Positions 6,231 through 15,402 are shown, counted from the first letter of the stretch. The stretch is DNA of 37,909 bases from a virus (IMGVR_UViG_3300008117_000121:1-37909), one strand, 5' to 3'. Translations and numbers: made by a program. Notes: generated by a model not told the origin, from the sequence alone.

Positions 6231-8836
6231 TGGCAATTATTAGGTATACAAAAGATGCAACGATACGTTATGCGTATCTAAATATATTTCCTGACCAGTT
6301 TAAAACTGAAAAGGAGAAGAAAGATGAAAGTTGGATAAAGAATACAATGGACTACTTTGCAAACAAGGCTTATGCTGAGTATGTAAAGAATAGGGACACA
6401 TTTGTTAAAAACTACGATCTTGTAAAAGGAATTCTTCGTATGGAGGATTTCTATCAAGAACCTGAAGTGAGAAGTTTCACAGACATGCTCACATCAAATC
6501 TAGAACTTCCTGCTTATGTAAAACATTATTCCATCATCACCACTCCTATTAATAACCTTGTTGGTGAAATCACCAAAAGACCAGACACCTATCGTGTTAA
6601 AGCTTTTGATGATGACAGCAAATCAGAAGAATTAGAATTCAAAACTGGTATTCTTCAAGAATATGTCACTTCACAAGCTAGAAAAAAGATAATGGAACAG
6701 CTTGCTATGGAGGGAATGGGTGAAGAAGGTGGCGAAGAGGTTCCTGAGGAGCAGATAGAACAAATGACAATGCAACAGATACAGGATGAACTAGATTCAT
6801 ACACATCTGTAGCTGAGAAATGGGCAAACCATATTCTTACATGTCAGAAGATGGAATTCAATATGAAAGAAAAGAGCGAGGATGCTTTTAGAGACTTGCT
6901 TATTTCTGGAAGAGAGTTCTACCATATATATGAGGACAACTCTAAGCTTGGATTTAATATAGAGGTGGCCAATCCTAAAAACACGTGGTTCCTCACTACA
7001 CCTGATAAGAAATATACATCTGATACCACTGGTAGGGCTCAGGGAGCATATGCTGCTGGTACGGTGCAAGTGATGGAGCTTTCTGAAATAATAGAATCTA
7101 TTCCAGATATCACAAAAGAAGAAATAGATCACTTAAGATCTTCTCTCCAGGATTATGGATTAATTAACGTAAGAGAATCCAACCTAGGAAACCCTAACGT
7201 TTCTCCAGGTATTGATTCTGTAACATACGACACTTATGACCCACTTGTACTTCAAACAAGGATGATTGTTGAAAGTGAGATGAAGGATAATAATGACGGC
7301 CTTAAAGATTTCCTTGGTCTCACTTCCAACGTGTCATCATTTGGATACAAGTATGTTGTTGTGAGAGCTTATTGGCTTTCTAAAAAGAAAATAGGAAAGC
7401 TTATTTATTTAGATGAGCTTGGTAATGAACAATCCACACTGGTAGACGAGAATTACAAATCTGGAACTATTCCTACACAACAGTCTTTGGAATGGGGATG
7501 GATTAATGAGTGGTACCAAGGAACTAAGATTGGACCTGACATCTATCACATAAAACCATATAGACTTTTAAACTATTGTCCTATTATAGGATTGACACAC
7601 GAGATTAAAAACACAGAGACAAGAAGTTTGGTGGATATGATGAAACCTTTCCAGGTGTTGTATAATGTCTGTATGAACCAGCTTTACAAGCTTCTTGAGA
7701 AAGAGGTGGGTAAGGTGTATCTGACATCTATTAGACACGTACCTATTCCTAAAGATGGTGATGCTCAGGATGCTCTTGATGTTTGGGAAATGGAAGCAAG
7801 GAATAGAGGGGTGGTGTTTATTGATGACTCCCCAGAAAACCTCAAATCTCCATCCTCTTTCAACCAGTTTAGAGATATTGATCTTACACGTACACAGGAG
7901 ATACAATCTCGTTATCAATTAGCAATGCAATTGAAAAATGAGTGTTGGGAGTTGATTGGTATTACAAGACAAAGGGTGGGAAGTGTAATGGCTTCAGAAT
8001 CAGCCACTGCTACAAACACAGCAATGCAACAATCATATGCTCAAACAGAACCTTTGTTTGTAGCACATGAATATATTATGGGTCAGCTCTATCAAGCTAT
8101 TCTAGATGCTGCCCTGTATGTAGAAAGTCAAAAGCCCCAGTCTACACTATCTTATATCACTTCTGAAGGAGAATCAGCCTTTGTTCAGGTGAACGGTACA
8201 GATTTAAAATTCCGTGATTTAAAAGTGTTCCCAACTAACAGACCTGAGGATAACCAAATGTTCCAAGAAATTAGACAATTGGCACAACCTCTTCTTCAAA
8301 ATGGTGGCTCTATATATGATGTTATTGAATTGTATAGCACTAAGTCTGTAAGAGAAATGAAGAAGAAATTCAAAGATCTCAAAGAAAGACAAGAGCAAAT
8401 GCAAGATCAACAAATGCAATTGCAACAGCAACAACAGCAACAACAAGCTGAACAAGCACAAGCTCAATTACAACTTCAGCAACAACAGCATGAGGAGAAG
8501 ATTGCAAATGATAACTATCAAAGAGAACTTGATAGGCTTTCCAAAGAGAAGATTGCCATCATACAGGCTACAGGGTTTGGTAACGTAGAATCTGAAGATG
8601 TTAACCAAAACGCTATTCCTGATGTATTGGAAATGAGCAAGATAGCTAATGAAGAGTCAAAAGCTACAAAAGAATATCAAACAAAACTTGCAGAAATAAA
8701 CAGTAAGAACAAACAAGCTTCTGATAAAATAGCTCTTGAAAGAGAAAAGCTTCAAGTGGCTAGAGAGAACCAAGCTAACGATCTTGCTATCGCTAAGGAG
8801 AATGCTAAAGGAAGAAACAAAAAACCTGCTAAATAA
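6230..8836 (+). CDS. Portal protein with Q-rich C-terminal extension
   Basis: A very long portal (868 aa), typical of crAss-like phages, lying directly after TerL. The N-terminal half carries alternating helices and strands with the portal-like stretch SIITTPINNLVGEITKRPD, and the central part leads to a long helical region (about 560-660, SATATNTAMQQSYAQ). The C-terminus is a long charged coiled coil with a glutamine-rich tract around residues 725-760 (encoded near 8395-8490). A portal dodecamer would form the DNA gateway at one capsid vertex, with the C-terminal helices reaching into the head. Start and stop codons overlap neighbours on both sides. Assignment rests on position, length and crAss-like composition. 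Confidence 0.88.
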   Translation: MAIIRYTKDATIRYAYLNIFPDQFKTEKEKKDESWIKNTMDYFANKAYAEYVKNRDTFVKNYDLVKGILRMEDFYQEPEVRSFTDMLTSNLELPAYVKHYSIITTPINNLVGEITKRPDTYRVKAFDDDSKSEELEFKTGILQEYVTSQARKKIMEQLAMEGMGEEGGEEVPEEQIEQMTMQQIQDELDSYTSVAEKWANHILTCQKMEFNMKEKSEDAFRDLLISGREFYHIYEDNSKLGFNIEVANPKNTWFLTTPDKKYTSDTTGRAQGAYAAGTVQVMELSEIIESIPDITKEEIDHLRSSLQDYGLINVRESNLGNPNVSPGIDSVTYDTYDPLVLQTRMIVESEMKDNNDGLKDFLGLTSNVSSFGYKYVVVRAYWLSKKKIGKLIYLDELGNEQSTLVDENYKSGTIPTQQSLEWGWINEWYQGTKIGPDIYHIKPYRLLNYCPIIGLTHEIKNTETRSLVDMMKPFQVLYNVCMNQLYKLLEKEVGKVYLTSIRHVPIPKDGDAQDALDVWEMEARNRGVVFIDDSPENLKSPSSFNQFRDIDLTRTQEIQSRYQLAMQLKNECWELIGITRQRVGSVMASESATATNTAMQQSYAQTEPLFVAHEYIMGQLYQAILDAALYVESQKPQSTLSYITSEGESAFVQVNGTDLKFRDLKVFPTNRPEDNQMFQEIRQLAQPLLQNGGSIYDVIELYSTKSVREMKKKFKDLKERQEQMQDQQMQLQQQQQQQQAEQAQAQLQLQQQQHEEKIANDNYQRELDRLSKEKIAIIQATGFGNVESEDVNQNAIPDVLEMSKIANEESKATKEYQTKLAEINSKNKQASDKIALEREKLQVARENQANDLAIAKENAKGRNKKPAK

Positions 8837-9363
8837 TGCTAGATAGTAACATCCTCATAAGTACAATTGAATGGATAGGGGAAAAGTGGAACAATTACCT
8901 TTCCCCAGTGTCTATATTAAGGTGTTATGAAGGAGGTGTGTTATTAAGACTTGGTAAGTACAAAAGAGATCTAAAAGAAGGACTTAATTTCAAAATCCCT
9001 CTGATTGATGAGATTCACACATGCGTGAAGACAATAGATACATTTCCTCTTTCTCCAATAGACATTACAACAATAGATGGTAAACAGGTGAGTGTGGAAC
9101 CTATTGTAATGTTTGATATACACGATCCTAAGAAATACCTAATAGACACCAATGATGCTGCTGGAAACATAAGAGATGTTTCACGTGGAACAATTGCAGA
9201 CTATCTCACTGACTGCTCATGGGAAGAAATTAAAGAAAAGAAAACTCTAACAGCTATAAAGAATGCTATCAAAAAAGAATGTGAACCTTTAGGTATAACA
9301 GTGTATAAAGTGTTCTTTGCTAGAATTGTGACAACAAAAGTGTATACAGTGTTCAAAGAGTAA
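8836..9363 (+). CDS. SPFH/band-7 (stomatin/prohibitin-like) protein
   Basis: A 175-residue protein that reads like the head of an SPFH domain. After a short N-terminal helix come a glycine-rich entry, YEGGVLLRLGKY, then LKEGLNFKIPLID, a TIDTFPLSPIDITTIDGKQV strand pair and VEPIVMFDIHDPKKYL, with a following helical stretch and the KKECEPLGITVYKVFFARI segment typical of band-7 proteins. Cellular stomatins/prohibitins form membrane-associated rings; here no clear membrane segment is visible. It starts on the portal stop codon and ends before an intergenic promoter, placing it between portal and scaffold. A virion or host-membrane role is possible; its function in this module is unknown. Confidence 0.65.
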   Translation: MLDSNILISTIEWIGEKWNNYLSPVSILRCYEGGVLLRLGKYKRDLKEGLNFKIPLIDEIHTCVKTIDTFPLSPIDITTIDGKQVSVEPIVMFDIHDPKKYLIDTNDAAGNIRDVSRGTIADYLTDCSWEEIKEKKTLTAIKNAIKKECEPLGITVYKVFFARIVTTKVYTVFKE

Positions 9364-9372
9364 ACGTTTTTA

Positions 9373-9423
9373 GTTAGAGTAAAAAATATTAATGCTATAT
9401 TATCCGCAAAAATCAACTCTAAC
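9373..9423. repeat. 8-bp inverted repeat ahead of the scaffold promoter
   Basis: GTTAGAGT (9373-9380) is the exact reverse complement of 9416-9423, with a 35-nt A/T-rich spacer. It lies 10 bases after the SPFH stop and just upstream of the candidate promoter at 9436-9466. It may be an operator-like binding site or an RNA hairpin at the end of the upstream message; there is no U-tract after it. Confidence 0.4.
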
Positions 9424-9435
9424 ATGCATTTCTTC

Positions 9436-9466
9436 TTTGTAGATAATTAATAGTGACTTAGTTTTA
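9436..9466 (+). promoter_or_regulatory. Candidate Bacteroidota-type promoter for scaffold-MCP
   Basis: TTTG (9436-9439), a 19-nt spacer and TAGTTTTA (9459-9466) match the -33/-7 consensus except for the last base. The predicted start, around 9472, lies 20-25 nt before the scaffold ATG. A dedicated promoter would fit the need for large amounts of scaffold and capsid protein. Confidence 0.5.
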
Positions 9467-9494
9467 CATTGAAAACCAGATAAATAAACTACAT

Positions 9495-10757
9495 ATGGCC
9501 GAAAATTTGGACATGTCCCAATCATTTGGGAACTTTAGCATTGAGAACACTATGGAGATGGGAGCTGGTAGTGCAGAACTTTTAAATGATCTGTTAGCTC
9601 CTGAAACTTCAACAAGCAGTCCTGATGAAATAAAAGACATCAAGGATGATCCTTCCCCAGCACAATCTTCCAAAAAAGAATCTTCTGAAGAAAAGAAACC
9701 TGCTCCTGAAAAAGAGGAGGATAAGTCTTTGGAAAAGTTTCTTCTTTCTGATACAGAAGAGGAAGAAGATGAAGAAGAACCTGCTGTTCCAGAAAAAACT
9801 GCTAAAAGTAAAGCTCCTGAAGCTGCTTCTGAAGAAGAGGCTTCTGAGCAAGAAGATGGTGAGCAAGAAGTTTCACAGTTTGGTGCTCTTGCAAAAGACC
9901 TTCTTAAACTAGGTGTATTCTCAACAGATGAGGATGAGGATGAAGAAGAAATTCAAACACCTGAACAATTCCTAGAAAGATTCCAAAAAGAAAAACAAAA
10001 GGGTGCAATTGAAGTAGTAAACAACTTCATTGGACAATTTGGAGAAGACTACAAAAGAGCATTTGATGCTATTTTTGTAAAAGGTGTTGATCCAAAAGAG
10101 TATTTCGGTACATATAATAGTATAGTGAATTTCTCTGAAATGGATCTTTCTGAAGAATCCAATCAAGTGAGAGTGATTAAACAAGCTCTTGCAGATCAAG
10201 GGTTTGAACCAGAAGATATAGACACAGAGGTTGAGCGTCTTAAAAACTATGGTGATTTAGAAACAGTGGCTACAAAACACCACAAGGTGTTGGTTAAAAA
10301 GGAAGCTGCTAAATTACAAGACCTCGAACAAAAGTCTCAAAGAGAATTACAACAAAGACAAGCTATCAAAGAAGAATACATTAGCAATGTACAAAACGTT
10401 CTTCAGGAGAAGCTTAAAACAAAAGAGTTTGACGGTATTCCCATCAACCCCAAACTAGCAAACGAACTACAAGATTTCTTACTAGTGGATAGATATAGAA
10501 CAGCTTCTGGTGAAACAATCACAGAATTTGATCGCTCTATCCTGGAGTTGAAGAGACCAGAAAACCATGAAAAAAAGGTGAAGGTTGGACTTCTTCTCAA
10601 GATCCTTGAAAAAGATCCCACCCTTTCTACAATTCAAAAGACAGGTATAAGTAAGAAATCCAATCAGTTATTTGGAGAGGTGGCAAGACAGGTGACAAAA
10701 GCTAAAGGCACATCATCATCTTCTTCTCCTTCCAAATCCAATTCATGGTTTCTTTAA
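9495..10757 (+). CDS. Capsid scaffolding protein
   Basis: A 420-residue protein in the scaffold position directly before the MCP. Residues about 45-155 are extremely acidic and low-complexity (runs such as TEEEEDEEE and DEDEDEEE), probably disordered. The middle, about 155-330, is helical with coiled-coil character (KKEAAKLQDLEQKSQRELQQ). The C-terminus is basic and Ser-rich (VARQVTKAKG, then a serine run), as expected for the part that contacts the inner shell surface. Scaffolds guide procapsid assembly and then leave or are degraded. It begins a likely separate transcript from the 9436-9466 promoter and is followed by the MCP after 27 bases. Confidence 0.8.
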   Translation: MAENLDMSQSFGNFSIENTMEMGAGSAELLNDLLAPETSTSSPDEIKDIKDDPSPAQSSKKESSEEKKPAPEKEEDKSLEKFLLSDTEEEEDEEEPAVPEKTAKSKAPEAASEEEASEQEDGEQEVSQFGALAKDLLKLGVFSTDEDEDEEEIQTPEQFLERFQKEKQKGAIEVVNNFIGQFGEDYKRAFDAIFVKGVDPKEYFGTYNSIVNFSEMDLSEESNQVRVIKQALADQGFEPEDIDTEVERLKNYGDLETVATKHHKVLVKKEAAKLQDLEQKSQRELQQRQAIKEEYISNVQNVLQEKLKTKEFDGIPINPKLANELQDFLLVDRYRTASGETITEFDRSILELKRPENHEKKVKVGLLLKILEKDPTLSTIQKTGISKKSNQLFGEVARQVTKAKGTSSSSSPSKSNSWFL

Positions 10758-10784
10758 TCTCTAACAAAATAAAAAGGTAACAAA

Positions 10785-12338
10785 ATGGCAATTCAAACAA
10801 TCCCAGGTCTTACTGGTTTTACGTATGCTCGTGTTGCTTCTATGGATAAGCGTGCTGTAGGTAAGCTTACAGATGCCAATCACTTAGAAAGCTTTCACAG
10901 CACCGAACCTGCTGATTATGATAAAAAGATCATCAGCTTGTACACACAGTCTAGCTTATACAGCAATGACTTCTTAGACATGATTAACAAAAGCACTCCT
11001 TATTACATTGATAATAACAGTGATGCTTGGAAATGGGATGTACAAGTTCCGTACAAATTCCCCAAAATCATCAATGTTCCTGACAGCACATTGAATTTAC
11101 AAAAGCCTGGTATCGATGGTCAAGAGTTTTCTCTTGTTCTTGATACTAATGAGTTCTCTAAGAACGCTATTGTTTCTGTAGGTTCTCGTCAATATGGTCC
11201 TCGTTTCTACGTTATTAAGGATCCCGTTCCTTATAACATGGGATACTTGTACTCTTTCACTCTAGTTTCTGATAATCCTACAGTGGATTTCGTAACTTCT
11301 ACCTTCTTACAAGTGGGTATTGAACTGGAACTGGTTGATGCTGCAATTGGTGAATTCGATCAAGACTTATTAGGTCTTCCTCGTTTGGGTGAAAAAATCA
11401 CTATGTTTGAATCTCTTGGTTCTGCATATGGTTTCGAACACAAAATCACTGAGTGGGCTGATGACAAAATGATGAGAGATGCTTCTGGTAAACCTCTTGA
11501 CATTCTGGTATATGCTCCTCAACGTAGAAATCAGCTTCCTTTAACTCGTAATGATGTTAAATGGGAACCGTTTATTGAGTTCTGGATGCGTAAGTCTATG
11601 CTTGAGTTGAAAGTTAAGCGTATGATTTGGAGCAAGCCTGGTACAGTTAAAACAAATGGCTCTAAGCAAGAATTGAAGCGTACTTCTGCTGGTGTATATC
11701 ACAGAATGCGTAACAATGGTAACTTGGTACAATACAATCGTGGTGAGTTTTCTGCAAACCTGATTCGTTCTGTGTTTGGTGATCTGTTCTACCGCAGGGT
11801 GGATGTTAAAGATCGTAGAGTGAAAATGTACACTAACGAAGCTGGATTTGATGTATTCCAACAAGCTCTGAAAGCTGACGCTCTGAACAGTGGTCTTACT
11901 TTCATGGCTGATAGCGGAAATCGTTACTTACAAGGAGAAGGTCAACACATCACTTATAACTTTGCTTTCGATGCAATGGTTACTCGTGAAACTGGTCGTG
12001 TTGAACTGATTCACCTGAAAGAACTTGATCTTCCTCAATCTAATCTGGAATTCGGTCAGAACAAGAAATCTACACCTGTATTCATGGTATTTGATGTTAG
12101 TCCAATGAGCGATGGTTCTTTGGTTAACAACATCCGTGAGGTGCGTATGAAGGGTGCTCCTTCTATGACTTGGGGATATATTGATGGAACTCGTCACCAC
12201 TTAGGATTTGCTAAGTCTCAAGGTATGAGCTCTGCAAACAAATTCCCTGGTTATGAAATCTGGATGAAAGACCGTTGTGATGTATTCATTGAAGATCTGT
12301 CTCGTACAGTATTGATTGAAGAAATCCCACAATTCTAA
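10785..12338 (+). CDS. Major capsid protein (HK97 fold)
   Basis: A 517-residue protein matching the crAss-like MCP in length, position and style: it starts AIQTIPGLTGFTYARVASMD and has no signal or membrane segment. Its subunits would build the icosahedral shell. The arginine codons are mostly CGT, whereas the large tail and internal proteins downstream use AGA almost exclusively; glycine and other codons are also biased, as expected for the most highly expressed gene. The start is preceded by an A-rich leader (AATAAAAAGGTAACAAA). A structured RNA segment follows the stop codon (12345-12478). Confidence 0.88.
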   Translation: MAIQTIPGLTGFTYARVASMDKRAVGKLTDANHLESFHSTEPADYDKKIISLYTQSSLYSNDFLDMINKSTPYYIDNNSDAWKWDVQVPYKFPKIINVPDSTLNLQKPGIDGQEFSLVLDTNEFSKNAIVSVGSRQYGPRFYVIKDPVPYNMGYLYSFTLVSDNPTVDFVTSTFLQVGIELELVDAAIGEFDQDLLGLPRLGEKITMFESLGSAYGFEHKITEWADDKMMRDASGKPLDILVYAPQRRNQLPLTRNDVKWEPFIEFWMRKSMLELKVKRMIWSKPGTVKTNGSKQELKRTSAGVYHRMRNNGNLVQYNRGEFSANLIRSVFGDLFYRRVDVKDRRVKMYTNEAGFDVFQQALKADALNSGLTFMADSGNRYLQGEGQHITYNFAFDAMVTRETGRVELIHLKELDLPQSNLEFGQNKKSTPVFMVFDVSPMSDGSLVNNIREVRMKGAPSMTWGYIDGTRHHLGFAKSQGMSSANKFPGYEIWMKDRCDVFIEDLSRTVLIEEIPQF

Positions 12339-12344
12339 TAACCC

Positions 12345-12478
12345 TCCTAGGGATCTTTCCTAGGACTAATACCGAGAGGAGATTGCCCCCCACTTCAGAG
12401 TGGGGGAGCTCTTCTCAAAACAGAGGTTGAGTGTTGGGGTGTCCCCAGCAGCCATGATCTTCGATGATCATTCCTCTG
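12345..12478 (+). ncRNA. Multi-helix structured RNA after the MCP gene
   Basis: Within the 168-nt gap between the MCP stop and the next gene, nearly every base can pair. Helix A is 12345-12351 with 12359-12365. Helix B is an 8-bp outer stem (12374-12381 with 12409-12416) capped by CCCCCACT (12387-12394) pairing with 12399-12406 around a 4-nt loop. Element C is a three-way junction closed by CAGAGG (12421-12426) with CCTCTG (12473-12478); it contains an 8-bp hairpin 12432-12439/12443-12450 with a triloop and a 6-bp hairpin 12454-12459/12466-12471. There are no U-tracts, so plain termination is unlikely. It may stabilise MCP mRNA, set the ratio to downstream genes, or be a processing site. Confidence 0.6.
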
Positions 12479-12506
12479 CCAAATAAAAACCACAAAAACT
12501 ACAAGT

Positions 12507-13475
12507 ATGGGCAAGATTGGAAAAATTTCCACTATTAAGAAAGAGTATAATAACTCTCAACTTCAGACAATGCAAGGTGGTCTTTCTACAAGAGGACTAA
12601 CAAGAATTCCTGGTACAGGTGTTTTTAAATATCCTTACAAGGAACTTGATGGAACCTATAGAACAGGGCTTGATCCACATGCATCTTACATTCGCAGAAT
12701 CTCTGATCCTACAGAAAAAGAATTGGAAATTGAGCGTGTAACAGCTCTTAGAGAAAAACTTGAGAATGCTCTTGGAGGTCTTGATCTTGGTCCTCGTTCT
12801 AAATTCTGGAACTATGGACTCTCCACTTCTACAGAAGACACACTGCATGTGCAAGCTGTAAAACTGTTAGATGGAGACAATTTCTTTGATCTCAATGTTC
12901 CTCTCCAGGAATTAGCTTTTGCTTGGTTGCGTGTTCACCCAACAATTGCAAGTTCCTACCAAGCTTGGGAGCGTGGTGAATTTGCTGCTGACACACAATT
13001 TTATGTTGTGGATGATGAGATTGAGAACGCAGTGGTGTTCAAGAAGAAACAACTTATCAATAAAGCAATTGTTAAGTTTGACAGTATGACTCCTGAGAAA
13101 AAGAGAAAAGTGGCTAGATTGTTAGGACTTCCTGTAACAGATGATACAAAAGAAGAAGTGGTGTACAACTTAGTAGATAATGTCTTAAAGCAAACAGAGT
13201 TTAAGAATGGTAAATACCAAGGACTCAATCCTGTAGAGGTGTTTACAAGGTTTGCAGATATGAAAGACAACTTGCTCCATATTAAGGATCTTGTTAAACA
13301 AGCTCTGACACACTCCATATACAGACTGAAACCAAACGGTAAGGTGTATGAAGGAGAATTTGAAGTGTCAAAAGATGAAGAAGATTTGGTGAAGTTCTTA
13401 GCGGATGATGACAATCAAGATGAACTGATCACCCTTGAACAAAAATTAAAAACTAAGAAACTCGCTGCTGTATGA
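12507..13475 (+). CDS. Conserved-type head protein after MCP (322 aa), function unknown
   Basis: A 322-residue soluble protein that follows the structured RNA behind the MCP and overlaps the next gene by four bases (ATGA). The N-terminus is basic with a disordered look; the centre has a helix-rich stretch (ELEIERVTALREKLENAL), an aromatic patch (FAWLRVHPTIASSYQAWERG) and a SAP/LEM-like helical unit (PEKKRKVARLLGLPVTDDTKE, about residues 195-215). The C-terminus is acidic (FLADDDNQDELITLEQ) then basic. By position it is likely a head-completion or head-associated protein. I cannot assign a family. Confidence 0.7.
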   Translation: MGKIGKISTIKKEYNNSQLQTMQGGLSTRGLTRIPGTGVFKYPYKELDGTYRTGLDPHASYIRRISDPTEKELEIERVTALREKLENALGGLDLGPRSKFWNYGLSTSTEDTLHVQAVKLLDGDNFFDLNVPLQELAFAWLRVHPTIASSYQAWERGEFAADTQFYVVDDEIENAVVFKKKQLINKAIVKFDSMTPEKKRKVARLLGLPVTDDTKEEVVYNLVDNVLKQTEFKNGKYQGLNPVEVFTRFADMKDNLLHIKDLVKQALTHSIYRLKPNGKVYEGEFEVSKDEEDLVKFLADDDNQDELITLEQKLKTKKLAAV

Positions 13476-14203
13476 TACCTGTAGATAGTTTATTATATAA
13501 GATTGACCAAAGGCTAAATAAACTATCTACTAATGATCATCAACAGATTAATTTAGAAGATAAGATTTTAGCTTTGAACGAAGCTCAGATAAAACTTATC
13601 AAACAAAAGGTTGATGGTTTTAGCACAGTGAGTGGTCTGGGACTGGATGCTTTCAAGAAGCGTTATGAGGATCTACAATCGTTAGTTGTAACATACAATG
13701 ATGGTGTTCTACCCTTAACGCAAGCAGATCCATTATTAAACAGATGGTCAGCTAACATACATGCACTCAATCCAAAGTATATGTTCTATGTTGATAGTTA
13801 TGTACTAGCGGATAAAGGAAAATGTAAGAATAGACAAATATGGATAAATAGAGATTTGTCAAAACATGGTGATACGTCTATTCTCTTAAATAATGTTCAT
13901 TACAAACCTTCCTTTGAGTATCAAGAAACGTTCAACTGGATTTCGTCTGATTCAATAAGTGTATTTACAGATGGAACGTTTACACCAAGTAATATATACA
14001 TATCTTATATGAGATATCCAGTGTATATAGATAAAGAGGGATATATCAAGTTTGATGGTACTCCTTCTGCAGATGTAGATTGTGAACTAGAGACTTACCT
14101 GGAGGATGAACTCTTAGATTTAACAGTTCAAAACCTAGCAATGTACACAGAAAATCAATTTGCTGTACAAAGTTCACAAGTAAGAATTCAAACAAACGAA
14201 TAG
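13472..14203 (+). CDS. Likely head-tail adaptor/ring protein (243 aa)
   Basis: A 243-residue protein with an N-terminal helical half (LEDKILALNEAQIKLIKQKV), a beta-rich central part (MFYVDSYVL; YISYMRYPVYIDKEG) and a C-terminal helical stretch, ELETYLEDELLDLTVQNLAM. A beta domain followed by helices resembles adaptor/ring proteins of podovirus-like necks, including the 22343 and 23545 products. It is translationally coupled to the gene before (ATGA overlap) and ends in TAG. The role is inferred from architecture and context only. Confidence 0.6.
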   Translation: MIPVDSLLYKIDQRLNKLSTNDHQQINLEDKILALNEAQIKLIKQKVDGFSTVSGLGLDAFKKRYEDLQSLVVTYNDGVLPLTQADPLLNRWSANIHALNPKYMFYVDSYVLADKGKCKNRQIWINRDLSKHGDTSILLNNVHYKPSFEYQETFNWISSDSISVFTDGTFTPSNIYISYMRYPVYIDKEGYIKFDGTPSADVDCELETYLEDELLDLTVQNLAMYTENQFAVQSSQVRIQTNE

Positions 14204-14229
14204 TTTTTTTCACCTTTAAATAAAACAAA

Positions 14230-15402
14230 ATGGCTGATTTTTCATTAACTACGCTCTTCGTAGTTCCAGTAGGTCAAACATCGTTTCCTAGCTCTGGTTC
14301 TACGCAAGACCTTACAGCTGGCCAAGTTGGTATTTTCTCCAACAATTACGCAGCTACCCTCACTCCTGGTAACTTCCCTTATTTCTACATTGCTCAAGGT
14401 AGAACAAACACCTATTTGCAAGGCTCTAAGCGTTCAGACAAAATTGCTGGATGTGCTCAAGGTGGTTCTTGTAGATCAAATGTTACTGAGTGGTATAAGG
14501 TGAGAGGTTGTGCTACCGCAACTAATCAAATTAGTGACATCACTGATTTCAACGTGAAATGTGGTGATGTTGTTACATTGACTGTTCGTGCACACTCTTC
14601 TTACATTGACACTCTGTATTTCAATGGTTTGACACGTTCTGTAACTGTTCAAGCTCCTTGTTGCGATTGTGGTGGTGATCCTTGTGAAACTGTTAATGTT
14701 GATGCTCTGATTGACCAATTCATCACTAAATTAGAAGCTACAGCTCCTGATTTCTTAGGTGGTGATACTACTGGTACAAATCCTGACAACATCACTTTAA
14801 GCACTTTCTTCACTTTCACTAATGTTGGTGGTACTATTCTTCGTATTGAAGGTAAGCCTCTGACTAAATATGGTCAACCTTGTGATGTTGCAGCGTTCCC
14901 TTATGAGTATGACAGACTGTGGTTCCGCACATTCATCTATTCTGGTCCTGCTACCACTGCTGACTTTATTGTTGCAGACAATTGTAACATTGTAGCTACA
15001 TCTACAATCACTCAAACTTCTAACTATCCTACAGGTACTTCTGATGAAATCATCCAACTTGAGAAGAACTACTATTCTTACCAAGCTGGTTACTTGAAAC
15101 ATCTGTACAGAATGGTAGGATATAATGGAAACTTTGAGAGCTGGGTGAGCGATGGTACAACTTATGATACATATTATATCAAGTTCAATGCCTACGATAA
15201 ATCTGGTTACCAATGGGGTGATTATATCGAGCAAGATGCTATGGTTATCATCGCTGTTCCTCAAGGAACTCCTTCAACAAACCTTTCTAATGCATTAGAA
15301 GATGCTCTTGGAGAGATTGAGTTTGATAACACTTGTATCACTACTACCACTTCTACTACCATTGCTCCTACAACCACTTCTACTACTACTGTTCCAGCAT
15401 AA
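14230..15402 (+). CDS. Abundant head/appendage protein with Thr-rich tail (390 aa)
   Basis: A 390-residue, mostly beta-strand protein with a hydrophobic small-residue style typical of surface decoration or fibre proteins. A cysteine group, CCDCGGDPC, lies near residue 147, and several further cysteines are spread out. It ends with a low-complexity threonine tract punctuated by Ser, Ile-Ala-Pro and Val-Pro (about 15340-15399). The same style of tract appears in four other genes here. It is followed by a strong hairpin, so it is probably well expressed; some CGT codons support this. It could be a head auxiliary or head-fibre protein. No catalytic motif is seen. Confidence 0.6.
   Translation: MADFSLTTLFVVPVGQTSFPSSGSTQDLTAGQVGIFSNNYAATLTPGNFPYFYIAQGRTNTYLQGSKRSDKIAGCAQGGSCRSNVTEWYKVRGCATATNQISDITDFNVKCGDVVTLTVRAHSSYIDTLYFNGLTRSVTVQAPCCDCGGDPCETVNVDALIDQFITKLEATAPDFLGGDTTGTNPDNITLSTFFTFTNVGGTILRIEGKPLTKYGQPCDVAAFPYEYDRLWFRTFIYSGPATTADFIVADNCNIVATSTITQTSNYPTGTSDEIIQLEKNYYSYQAGYLKHLYRMVGYNGNFESWVSDGTTYDTYYIKFNAYDKSGYQWGDYIEQDAMVIIAVPQGTPSTNLSNALEDALGEIEFDNTCITTTTSTTIAPTTTSTTTVPA

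Noticed and set aside
9609-9912. Frames on both strands within the scaffold gene
   Set aside because: They arise from the GAA/GAG-rich acidic tract and give low-complexity Phe- or Lys-rich shadows.
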